Assembly: GCA_023424135.1 (NCBI GenBank)
Contig: JAFAEH010000343.1
Coordinates: 1 to 14,255, forward strand
Direction: 5' to 3'
DNA from: Actinomycetes bacterium
GTDB taxonomy: Bacteria; Actinomycetota; Actinomycetes; Actinomycetales; Cellulomonadaceae
Length of the DNA stretch: 14,255 nucleotides
The translations under genes and the position numbers were made by a program. The notes beneath the pieces are model-generated. The model had not been told where the DNA came from and ran no database searches. It saw only the letters and a list, made by a program, of their open reading frames with translations. Of the stretch, positions 7,152-13,775 are shown piece by piece (positions within the stretch are counted from its first letter, which is position 1; every line of letters starts with the position of its first letter).

Positions 7152-10100
7152 GCGGGGGCGATCGGGTTGCCGGTCCAGCGGGTGCCCGCGGGGATCTCGT
7201 CGCCGCGCAGCACGAGCGACGCGGGCCCGATGCTCGCGCCCGCCCCCAGGTGCGCGGCGGGCAGCACGACGCCGTGGGGTCCGATGCTCGCGCCCGCGTC
7301 GAGGCGCACCGTGTCCAGGCTCATCACCCGATCATGGAACAGGTGCGTCTGCAGCACACACCCGCGGTTCACCGTCGCACCGGCGCCGACGGCCACGAGG
7401 TCCGCCTCGGGCAGCCAGTAGGTCTCGACCCACGCCCCGCGGCCGATGCGTGCACCGAGCGAGCGCAGCCACCACGTCAGCGCGGGGGACCCGAGCGTCG
7501 CGGGACCGAGCCACGGCACGGCCAGCGACTCGACGAACGCGTCGGCGAGCTCGTTGCGCCACACGAACGAGGACCACAGCGGGTGCTCGCCGGTGCGGAT
7601 GCGCCCGACGAGCAGCCACTTCGCGGCGGTCGCGGTCGCGCACGCGACGCCCGCGGCACCCAGCACGAGCACGGGGGACAGCGCGGCGGTGCGCAGCGGG
7701 CCGAGCGTCACGAGCAGGTGGGCGAGGACCGCGAGCACGCCGACGCCCAGGGTGAACGACAGCACGACGGGCACGAGGCGGCACGTCTCGACGAGCGCAC
7801 GGGCCACGCGCAGCCGCGTCGGCGGGTCGAACGTGCGCCCGTCGTCGACCTCGCCCGCCGTGCGTCGTAGCCGCTGCGGCGGCGACCCCAGCCAGGACGT
7901 GCCCTTCTTGGCGCGCTCGGGCGTCGCGGACAGCACCGCGACGAGGCCGCGCTTGGGCACCGCGCGACCCGGCGCGATCATCCCCGAGTTGCCGAGGAAC
8001 GCGCGCTTGCCGATGCGCGCGGGCTCGACGCGCAGGTAGCCGCCCCCCAGCTCGTAGGAGCCGACGAGCGTGTCGTCGGCGAGGAACGCGCCGTCCCCGA
8101 CGGTCGTCATCGACGGCAGCAGCAGGACGGTCGACGCCTCGACGTCGCGCCCGATCCGGGCGCCGAGCGCACGCAGCCACGCGGGGGTGGCGCTGCTCGC
8201 GTACAGCGGGAACAGCCACGTGCGTGCCTCGTCCATGAGCCGCAGGGTGGCCCACGCCTGCCAGCCGCGCCGCGAGCGCACCGGGTGCGAGCCGGGCGTC
8301 AGGCCCAGGGCGAGCAGCCGCACCGCGGACCACGTCGTCACGAGCAGGACGAGGCCCGTCGTCAGCGCACCCAGCGGGAGCGCGGGCAGCGCGGCGCGCA
8401 GCGCGGTCGGCAGGTCGGGCGCGTCGTGCGTCGCGGCGCCGACGACGACGATCCCCGCGGCCAGGGCGAGCAGCGGCAGCGCCGCGAGCAGGGCAGCGCT
8501 CCCGGCGTACAGCACGAGCCAGCGTCGTCCGCGCGGGGGACGGCGGTGCGGCCACCGCTCACGTGCGCGGCCCTCGAACCCGGCCGGCGACCCGGACCAC
8601 AGCTCGCCCGGCGGGACCGACCCGGTGACCACCGTGCCCGGTGCGACCTCCGCGCCCTGGCCGACGCGGCTGCCCGGCCCGAGCGTGCTGCGCGTGCCCA
8701 CCGTCGCGCGCCTGTCGACCCGCACCCGCCCGACGTGCAGCACGTCCCCGTCGAGCCAGTGCCCGGACAGGTCGACCTCGGGCTCGACGGCGCACCGGTC
8801 GCCCAGCACCAGGTGCCCCGTGACGGGCGGCAGCGTGTGCAGGTCGACGCCCTGCCCGATCCGTGCGCCCAGCGCCCGCGCGTACAGCGCGTTCCACGGT
8901 GCGCACGACAGGTTGCCCGCACCCGCGGCGGCGGCCCACGACTCGACGAACCACAGCCGCAGGTGCGCCGACCCGCCGCGGGGGTAGCGCCCGGGTGTCA
9001 CGTCACGCAGCAGGGCGCGGGCGACGAGCACGGTCGAGCCCAGGCGTCCCAGCGGGCTGATCAGCGCGACCCACCCGGCGGCGAACCACCAGAGGGCCCC
9101 GGGCACGGCGGGTGCCCACGCGACACCGGCGGCGACCAGGGCCGCGTCGACGCCCAGCGCCCACGTCAGCCACCGCAGCCCGACGAGCCCGGCGAGCAGC
9201 ACACCCGCGAGCACCTGCACGGCCTGCGCGCGACGCGACGTCGGGGCCGGCACGTGCGTGTCGTCGGCCTGTGCGGGGGCGAGCTCGTCGAGCCGGCGTG
9301 CCAGGTCATGCAGCCGCGGGTGCTCGTAGACGTCCGCGACCGTGACCGTCGGGTAGCGCTCGCGCAGCGCCGAGACGAGCTGCGCCGCGACCAGGCTCCC
9401 GCCGCCCGCGTCGAAGAAGTCGTCGTCGGCACCCTGCACCGCCGCACCGAGCGCCGCCGTCCACCGGGTGGCCACCCACGCCTGCGTCGGCGTCAGCACG
9501 GCGGCGCCGTCCCCCGCGCTTGCGCCGGCGCCCGCGTCGGCCGTCCCCGTCCCCGGCACCGGCCAGGGCAGCGCGTCACGGTCGACCTTGCCCGAGCCGC
9601 GCGTGGGGATCTCCGCGACGACGGCGAGCTGCGGCACGAGCGCCGCGGGCAGCACCGTGCGCAGGTGGGCGCGCGCCGCGGGCACGTCGACGTCCTGCCC
9701 GGGCAGCGCCGCCAGGTACCCGACGAGGACGGCCGTCCCCGCCGGTGTGCGCCGCACCGCGGCCGCCGCCGCACCGACGCCCGGCAGTGTGACGAGAGCC
9801 GCGTCGACCTCACCGAGCTCGATGCGCCGCCCGCCGACCTTCACCTGGTCGTCGGCGCGGCCCACGAACACCAGGCCCTCGGGCTCGAGGCGCACGAGGT
9901 CGCCCGAGCGGTACGCGCGCTCCCAGCCCAGGCCGGGTGCGGGGGCGTACCGTTCGGCGTCGCGCGCGGCGTCGAGGTAGCGGGCCAGCCCGACACCCCC
10001 GATGACGAGCTCACCGGTCCCGCCGTCGGCGACGGGAGCGCCGTCCGGGCCGACGACCGCCAGGTCCCAGCCGTCGAGCGCGTGCCCGATGCGCACGGTC

Positions 10101-11077
10101 CCGACGCCGTCGAGCAGCGCCGCGCACGCGACGACCGTCGCCTCGGTCGGGCCGTACGTGTTCCAGACCTCGCGGCCGGGGGTCACCAGGCGCGCGGCGA
10201 GCTCCGGCGGGCACGCCTCGCCCCCGAAGATCAGCAGCCGGACACCCGCGAGGTGCTCCGCGCTCCACAGGCCCGCGAGGGTCGGCACGGTCGAGACGAC
10301 CGTGACGCCCTGCGCGACGAGCCACGGCCCCAGGTCCATGCCCGTGCGTACCAGCGCGCGCGGCGCGGGGACGAGGCACGCGCCGTGCCGCCACGCGAGC
10401 CACATCTCCTCGCAGGACGCGTCGAACGCGACGGACAGGCCCGCCAGCACCCGGTCACCCGGGCCCAGCGGTGCGTCCGGCAGGAACAGCCGGGCCTCGG
10501 CGTCGACGAACGCAGCGGCCGAGCGGTGGCGCACCGCGACGCCCTTGGGCAGCCCCGTGGAGCCGGACGTGAAGATGATCCACGCGTCGTCGTCGGGTGT
10601 CGGGGGCTCGGGTGCGGCGACGGTGGCCGGACGTCGCACGGGGACGCGCAGCGCCCGCCCCGCGCGCAGCGCCGGCAGCGGACGACGCTCGGCCAGGTCC
10701 CCCTCGGTGAGCACGCCGACCACGTCGGCCTCGCCGAAGACCGTGCGGGCGCGTTCCTCGGGGTCGTCGACGTCCACGGGCACGTACGCCGCGCCCGCCG
10801 CGAGCACCGTGAGGATCGCGACGTACAGCTCGGCCGTGCCCGACGGGATGCGCACGCCCACCCGGTCGCCGCGCTCGACGCCCGACGCGGCGAGCCGGCC
10901 GGCACCTGCGCGGACCTGCGTGACGAGCTGTGCGTACGTCAGCACGTCGTGCCCGTCGTCGATCGCGGGGGCGTCGGGATGCTCCGCCGCGGTCGCGTCG
11001 AGGACGTCGAGCAGCGTGCGCGGTGGCGGTGCGAGGTCGCCGCGCAGGTACGGCCGGCGCGGGCGGGACGAGGTCAC
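7148..11077 (-). CDS. Pls/PosA-family membrane NRPS-like poly-amino-acid synthetase
   Basis: This 1309-residue enzyme matches the architecture and size of Streptomyces epsilon-poly-L-lysine synthetase (about 1320 residues). The adenylation domain (about 20-505) has A3 F-T-S-G-S-T-G-L-P-K-G (169-179), A4 F-D-A-S (218-221), A5 N-T-Y-G-P-T-E (307-313), A7 Y-R-S-G-D-L (389-394), A8 around 406-425 and A10 Lys497. The carrier domain (about 527-600) carries phosphopantetheine Ser561 (D-A-G-G-G-S-L). Three hydrophobic helix pairs follow (about 618-640/655-680, 853-882/898-925, 1101-1125/1131-1156), each preceding a soluble domain with a conserved L-G-A-R-I-G motif (736, 971, 1207) and hexapeptide-like repeats. 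In the known family these tandem domains catalyse repeated isopeptide bond formation without a classical C or TE domain. Hand-read pocket residues are D219, A220, E223, S262, I283, G285, T308, V316, V317 and K497, suggesting lysine. The GTG start at 11077 has an AGGA nine bases upstream, and homology begins about residue 20. A PPTase must come from elsewhere. Confidence 0.92.
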   Translation of the reverse strand: MTSSRPRRPYLRGDLAPPPRTLLDVLDATAAEHPDAPAIDDGHDVLTYAQLVTQVRAGAGRLAASGVERGDRVGVRIPSGTAELYVAILTVLAAGAAYVPVDVDDPEERARTVFGEADVVGVLTEGDLAERRPLPALRAGRALRVPVRRPATVAAPEPPTPDDDAWIIFTSGSTGLPKGVAVRHRSAAAFVDAEARLFLPDAPLGPGDRVLAGLSVAFDASCEEMWLAWRHGACLVPAPRALVRTGMDLGPWLVAQGVTVVSTVPTLAGLWSAEHLAGVRLLIFGGEACPPELAARLVTPGREVWNTYGPTEATVVACAALLDGVGTVRIGHALDGWDLAVVGPDGAPVADGGTGELVIGGVGLARYLDAARDAERYAPAPGLGWERAYRSGDLVRLEPEGLVFVGRADDQVKVGGRRIELGEVDAALVTLPGVGAAAAAVRRTPAGTAVLVGYLAALPGQDVDVPAARAHLRTVLPAALVPQLAVVAEIPTRGSGKVDRDALPWPVPGTGTADAGAGASAGDGAAVLTPTQAWVATRWTAALGAAVQGADDDFFDAGGGSLVAAQLVSALRERYPTVTVADVYEHPRLHDLARRLDELAPAQADDTHVPAPTSRRAQAVQVLAGVLLAGLVGLRWLTWALGVDAALVAAGVAWAPAVPGALWWFAAGWVALISPLGRLGSTVLVARALLRDVTPGRYPRGGSAHLRLWFVESWAAAAGAGNLSCAPWNALYARALGARIGQGVDLHTLPPVTGHLVLGDRCAVEPEVDLSGHWLDGDVLHVGRVRVDRRATVGTRSTLGPGSRVGQGAEVAPGTVVTGSVPPGELWSGSPAGFEGRARERWPHRRPPRGRRWLVLYAGSAALLAALPLLALAAGIVVVGAATHDAPDLPTALRAALPALPLGALTTGLVLLVTTWSAVRLLALGLTPGSHPVRSRRGWQAWATLRLMDEARTWLFPLYASSATPAWLRALGARIGRDVEASTVLLLPSMTTVGDGAFLADDTLVGSYELGGGYLRVEPARIGKRAFLGNSGMIAPGRAVPKRGLVAVLSATPERAKKGTSWLGSPPQRLRRTAGEVDDGRTFDPPTRLRVARALVETCRLVPVVLSFTLGVGVLAVLAHLLVTLGPLRTAALSPVLVLGAAGVACATATAAKWLLVGRIRTGEHPLWSSFVWRNELADAFVESLAVPWLGPATLGSPALTWWLRSLGARIGRGAWVETYWLPEADLVAVGAGATVNRGCVLQTHLFHDRVMSLDTVRLDAGASIGPHGVVLPAAHLGAGASIGPASLVLRGDEIPAGTRWTGNPIAPA

Positions 11078-11234
11078 GTCCGGCGATCCTGCCACCGGCC
11101 CGGCGCGGGACCTGGCGGGTTCGCCGTGCGGTCGCCGGGCCGTCGACGAGCGTTCACCATCGACACCACCCCCCGGTGGTCGAGACGAGCGCTCCGATTG
11201 TGCACGCACGCGCCAGCTGCCGGGCGTCGAGCCC

Positions 11235-11269
11235 ACCGTGTCGTGACAGGGCGATCCGATTGCTCTCTC
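11235..11269 (+). repeat. hairpin repeat, copy A
   Basis: This 35-base unit recurs 84 bases downstream with one difference (C here, G at the matching position 11331). Together with three following bases it can fold, as plus-strand RNA, into a stem of 14 pairing positions (11242-11255 with 11259-11272) around a CCG loop. One C-C mismatch (11247/11267) and three G-U pairs occur in this copy. A degenerate third relative sharing CTCCGATTG may lie near 11187-11210. Confidence 0.75.
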
Positions 11270-11270
11270 G

Positions 11271-11310
11271 CGGGGTGGGGGGCTGGGGTCGGTGGGGTGG
11301 GTGGGGGTGT
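11271..11310 (+). other. G-rich tract with G-quadruplex potential (first)
   Basis: At least five runs of three or more G (for example 11272-11275, 11277-11282, 11285-11288, 11293-11296, 11298-11300, 11302-11306) are separated by loops of one to four bases. This meets the usual G-quadruplex pattern on the plus strand, with C-runs on the template of the reverse-strand synthetase promoter side. It directly follows hairpin copy A. Function is unknown. Confidence 0.55.
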
Positions 11311-11318
11311 CGTGTCTG

Positions 11319-11353
11319 ACCGTGTCGTGAGAGGGCGATCCGATTGCTCTCTC
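11319..11353 (+). repeat. hairpin repeat, copy B
   Basis: This is the second copy of the 35-base unit. With three added bases it forms a stem of 14 fully paired positions as plus-strand RNA (11326-11339 with 11343-11356, CCG loop), including two G-U pairs. On the minus strand those two would be A-C mismatches, so the fold favours plus-strand RNA. Position 11354 is A, pairing U, where copy A has G, which also pairs U, so pairing is kept. It is followed by another G-rich tract (about 11356-11385). Confidence 0.75.
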
Positions 11354-11355
11354 AC

Positions 11356-11385
11356 GCGGGGGTAGGGGTGCTGGGGACGGATGGG
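11356..11385 (+). other. G-rich tract with G-quadruplex potential (second)
   Basis: Four G-runs (11356-11362 region, 11365-11368, 11373-11376 and 11383-11385) follow hairpin copy B in the same order as the first tract follows copy A. The whole hairpin-plus-G-tract module therefore looks duplicated with an 84-base period and a diverged tail. The last loop is six bases long, so this tract is weaker than the first. Confidence 0.4.
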
Positions 11386-11433
11386 TGAGCGCGGACACAG
11401 TCTCTCGATGTCGAGGGACCTCGGTCCCGGCGC

Positions 11434-11439
11434 TACGAT
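11434..11439 (+). promoter_or_regulatory. predicted -10 box (TACGAT) of the sucCD promoter
   Basis: TACGAT fits TANNNT well. A 17-base spacer places TCGAGG (11411-11416) at -35, a partial match to TTGACA. The spacer contains the palindrome GGGACC-TC-GGTCCC (11415-11428), which could be a regulator site. Predicted transcription would start near 11446, leaving a leader of about 55 bases with a Shine-Dalgarno sequence. Confidence 0.45.
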
Positions 11440-11500
11440 CGACGCGGCGACGCGGCCGCACCGGGCCGCCGCACGCGGTGACGAGAGGAAACCGGACCAG

Positions 11501-12679
11501 GTGGACCTGTTCGAGTACCAGGCACGTGACATCTTCGAGAAGCACGGCGTGCCCGTGCTCGGCGGCATCGTCGCCACGACGCCCGACGAGGCCCGCGCGG
11601 CCGCCGAGCGGCTGCTCCCGCCCGAGGGCGGTGTGGTCGTCGTCAAGGCCCAGGTCAAGACCGGGGGCCGGGGCAAGGCCGGCGGCGTCAAGCTCGCCCG
11701 TTCCGCCGACGAGGCCGCCGAGAAGGCCGGCGAGATCCTCGGCATGGACATCAAGGGCCACACCGTGCACCGCGTGATGATCGCGGCGGGCGCGAAGATC
11801 GCGCAGGAGTTCTACTTCTCGCTGCTGCTGGACCGCGCCGAGCGCCGCTACCTCGCGATGGCGTCCGTCGAGGGCGGCATGGAGATCGAGCAGCTCGCCG
11901 TCGAGCGCCCCGAGGCCCTCGCCAAGGTCGCCGTCGACCCGCGCACCGGGATCGACGCCGCCACGGCGGACGCGATCGTCGAGGCCGCCGGGTTCCCGGC
12001 GGAGATCGCCCCGAAGGTGGCGGCCGTCCTGACGAAGCTGTGGGACGTCTACCGCGAGGAGGACGCGACGCTCGTCGAGGTCAACCCGCTCGTCCTCACC
12101 GAGGACGGCGACGTCGTCGCGCTCGACGGCAAGGTCACGCTCGACGCCAACGCGGACTTCCGCCACGCGGACCACGCCGAGCTCGAGGACTCCGCCGCGG
12201 CGGACCCGCTCGAGGCACGCGCCAAGGAGAAGGACCTCAACTACGTCAAGCTCGACGGCGAGGTCGGCATCATCGGCAACGGTGCCGGGCTCGTCATGAG
12301 CACGCTCGACGTCGTCGCCTACGCGGGGGAGGCGCACGGCGGGGTCAAGCCCGCCAACTTCCTCGACATCGGCGGCGGTGCGTCGGCCGAGGTGATGGCC
12401 GCCGGTCTCGACATCATCCTGTCGGACCCGCAGGTCAAGTCCGTGTTCGTCAACGTGTTCGGCGGGATCACCGCGTGCGACGCCGTCGCCAACGGCATCG
12501 TCGCGGCGCTCGGCATCCTCGGCGACGAGGCGTCCAAGCCCCTCGTCGTGCGCCTCGACGGCAACAACGTGCTCGAGGGCCGGCGCATCCTCGCCGAGGC
12601 CGGGCACCCGCTCGTCACGCTGGCCGAGACCATGGACGGCGGGGCCGACAAGGCCGCCGAGCTCGCCCACACCGCCTGA
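11501..12679 (+). CDS. sucC: succinyl-CoA synthetase (ADP-forming) beta subunit
   Basis: The beta subunit binds the nucleotide and, with SucD, interconverts succinyl-CoA plus ADP plus phosphate with succinate, CoA and ATP in the TCA cycle. The 392-residue length is typical. The ATP-grasp region shows G-G-R-G-K-A-G-G (55-62) and the metal/nucleotide motif E-V-N-P-L (193-197). The C-terminal ligase domain has G-N-G-A-G-L (259-264), L-D-I-G-G-G-A (288-294) and V-F-G-G-I-T (319-324). The start is GTG at 11501, giving the canonical (V/M)-D-L-F-E-Y-Q-A-R-D opening, with AGAGGA (11484-11489) eleven bases upstream. It forms an operon with sucD, 31 bases downstream. Confidence 0.98.
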   Translation: MDLFEYQARDIFEKHGVPVLGGIVATTPDEARAAAERLLPPEGGVVVVKAQVKTGGRGKAGGVKLARSADEAAEKAGEILGMDIKGHTVHRVMIAAGAKIAQEFYFSLLLDRAERRYLAMASVEGGMEIEQLAVERPEALAKVAVDPRTGIDAATADAIVEAAGFPAEIAPKVAAVLTKLWDVYREEDATLVEVNPLVLTEDGDVVALDGKVTLDANADFRHADHAELEDSAAADPLEARAKEKDLNYVKLDGEVGIIGNGAGLVMSTLDVVAYAGEAHGGVKPANFLDIGGGASAEVMAAGLDIILSDPQVKSVFVNVFGGITACDAVANGIVAALGILGDEASKPLVVRLDGNNVLEGRRILAEAGHPLVTLAETMDGGADKAAELAHTA

Positions 12680-12710
12680 GACCCCCGACACGAGAGAAGC
12701 AGACATCACC

Positions 12711-13607
12711 ATGGCGATCTTCCTGACCGAGGAGTCCAAGGTCATCGTCCAGGGCATGACGGGGTCGGAGGGCCAGAAGCACACGACCCGCATGCTCGCG
12801 TCCGGCACGAACGTCGTCGGCGGGGTCAACCCCCGCAAGGCCGGCACGTCCGTCACGTTCCCCGCCCCCGGCGCCGAGGGGACCGTCGACGTCCCGGTGT
12901 TCGGCACGGTGGCCGACGCGGTCGAGAAGACGGGCGCCGACGTGTCCGTCATCTTCGTGCCGCCCGCCTTCACCAAGGCGGCCGTCGTCGAGGCCGTCGA
13001 CGCGGGCGTCCCGCTGGTCGTCATCATCACCGAGGGTGTCCCGGTGGCCGACACCGCCGAGTTCTTCGCCTACGCGCAGGACAAGGGCGTGCGCCTCGTC
13101 GGCCCGAACTGCCCCGGCCTGATCAGCCCCGGGAAGTCCAACGTCGGCATCATCCCCGCGGACATCACGGGCCCCGGCCGCATCGGCCTGGTCTCGAAGT
13201 CCGGCACGCTGACCTACCAGATGATGTACGAGCTGCGGGACTTCGGGTTCTCGTCGGCCGTCGGCATCGGCGGCGACCCGATCATCGGCACGACGCACAT
13301 CGACGCGCTCGCCGCGTTCGAGGCCGACCCCGACACCGACCTCATCGTCATGATCGGCGAGATCGGCGGCGACGCCGAGGAGCGGGCCGCGGCCTACATC
13401 CAGGCGAACGTCACCAAGCCCGTCGTGGGCTACGTCGCGGGCTTCACCGCCCCCGAGGGCAAGACGATGGGGCACGCCGGTGCGATCGTGTCCGGCTCGT
13501 CCGGCACCGCGCAGGCCAAGAAGGAGGCCCTCGAGGCCGCCGGCGTCAAGGTCGGCAAGACCCCCTCGGAGACCGCCGCCCTCGCGCGCGAGATCCTGTC
13601 CGCCTGA
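12711..13607 (+). CDS. sucD: succinyl-CoA synthetase alpha subunit
   Basis: The alpha subunit binds CoA and carries the catalytic histidine that is transiently phosphorylated. The 298-residue protein has the CoA-binding Rossmann motif G-M-T-G-S-E-G-Q (15-22), G-P-N-C-P-G (131-136), S-K-S-G-T-L-T-Y (162-169), E217 in M-I-G-E-I-G-G, and active-site His255 in G-H-A-G-A-I-V (254-260). ATG at 12711 has AGAGAAG (12693-12699) eleven bases upstream. The gene directly follows sucC in the same transcription unit and is closed by a strong hairpin 24 bases after its stop. Nothing unusual is seen. Confidence 0.98.
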   Translation: MAIFLTEESKVIVQGMTGSEGQKHTTRMLASGTNVVGGVNPRKAGTSVTFPAPGAEGTVDVPVFGTVADAVEKTGADVSVIFVPPAFTKAAVVEAVDAGVPLVVIITEGVPVADTAEFFAYAQDKGVRLVGPNCPGLISPGKSNVGIIPADITGPGRIGLVSKSGTLTYQMMYELRDFGFSSAVGIGGDPIIGTTHIDALAAFEADPDTDLIVMIGEIGGDAEERAAAYIQANVTKPVVGYVAGFTAPEGKTMGHAGAIVSGSSGTAQAKKEALEAAGVKVGKTPSETAALAREILSA

Positions 13608-13631
13608 CGCACCTCCCGCACCCGCACGACC

Positions 13632-13666
13632 CACGATCCCCCGGAGCTGAGCTCCGGGGGATCGTG
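13632..13666 (+). terminator. hairpin terminator of the sucCD operon
   Basis: A perfect 16-bp stem (13632-13647 with 13651-13666) closes on a three-base TGA loop, and most of the stem is G-C. There is no T-run after it, which is common for actinobacterial hairpin terminators. Its position just after sucD and before an independent downstream gene supports a terminator. Confidence 0.85.
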
Positions 13667-13743
13667 CGTGGTACCGGTGCCGTGGCGGTCGCAGCGGTGC
13701 GGGGTCGGGCGGTCTCTGGGCGACGCGCCGGGGTGGCTGCTGC

Positions 13744-13764
13744 GGGGCGGGTGGGGGAGCGGGG
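13744..13764 (+). other. compact G-quadruplex motif upstream of the PerM-like gene
   Basis: Four G-runs (13744-13747, 13749-13751, 13753-13757, 13761-13764) are separated by loops of one, one and three bases, a textbook quadruplex pattern. It ends 11 bases before the GTG start at 13776 and includes the only purine-rich sequence that could serve as ribosome binding site. Any regulatory effect is inference. Confidence 0.5.
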
Positions 13765-13775
13765 ACCATGGGCCC

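Larger units (their letters stand above)
11078..11500. other. 423-base intergenic region between the Pls-like gene and sucC
   Basis: No supported protein gene. Reading from the synthetase side there is a 6-bp hairpin (ACCACC, 11165-11170, with GGTGGT, 11175-11180). A decayed-looking relative of the hairpin repeat follows around 11187-11210. Then come two good copies of the repeat, each followed by a G-rich tract, and finally the predicted sucC promoter with a GGGACC-TC-GGTCCC palindrome (11415-11428). The region must hold divergent promoters. I found no convincing -10/-35 pair for the reverse-strand synthetase. Confidence 0.7.

Noticed and set aside
11235..11353. Two evenly built repeats that could be read as the start of a CRISPR array.
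   Set aside because: Only two good copies exist, the spacer is G-rich and related to the tail of the second unit, and no cas gene is present. A duplicated hairpin module explains it better.
8285..11365. A 1026-codon open frame on the plus strand opposite the synthetase.
   Set aside because: It is very Arg/Pro/Ala/His-rich with no recognisable domain, and it is the mirror of a well-supported gene.
11078..13054. The synthetase reading frame stays open far upstream, across sucC and part of sucD on the opposite strand.
   Set aside because: NRPS homology begins about 20 residues after the GTG at 11077. The upstream frame is antisense to clear sucC and sucD and resembles nothing, and long open shadows are normal in DNA this GC-rich.
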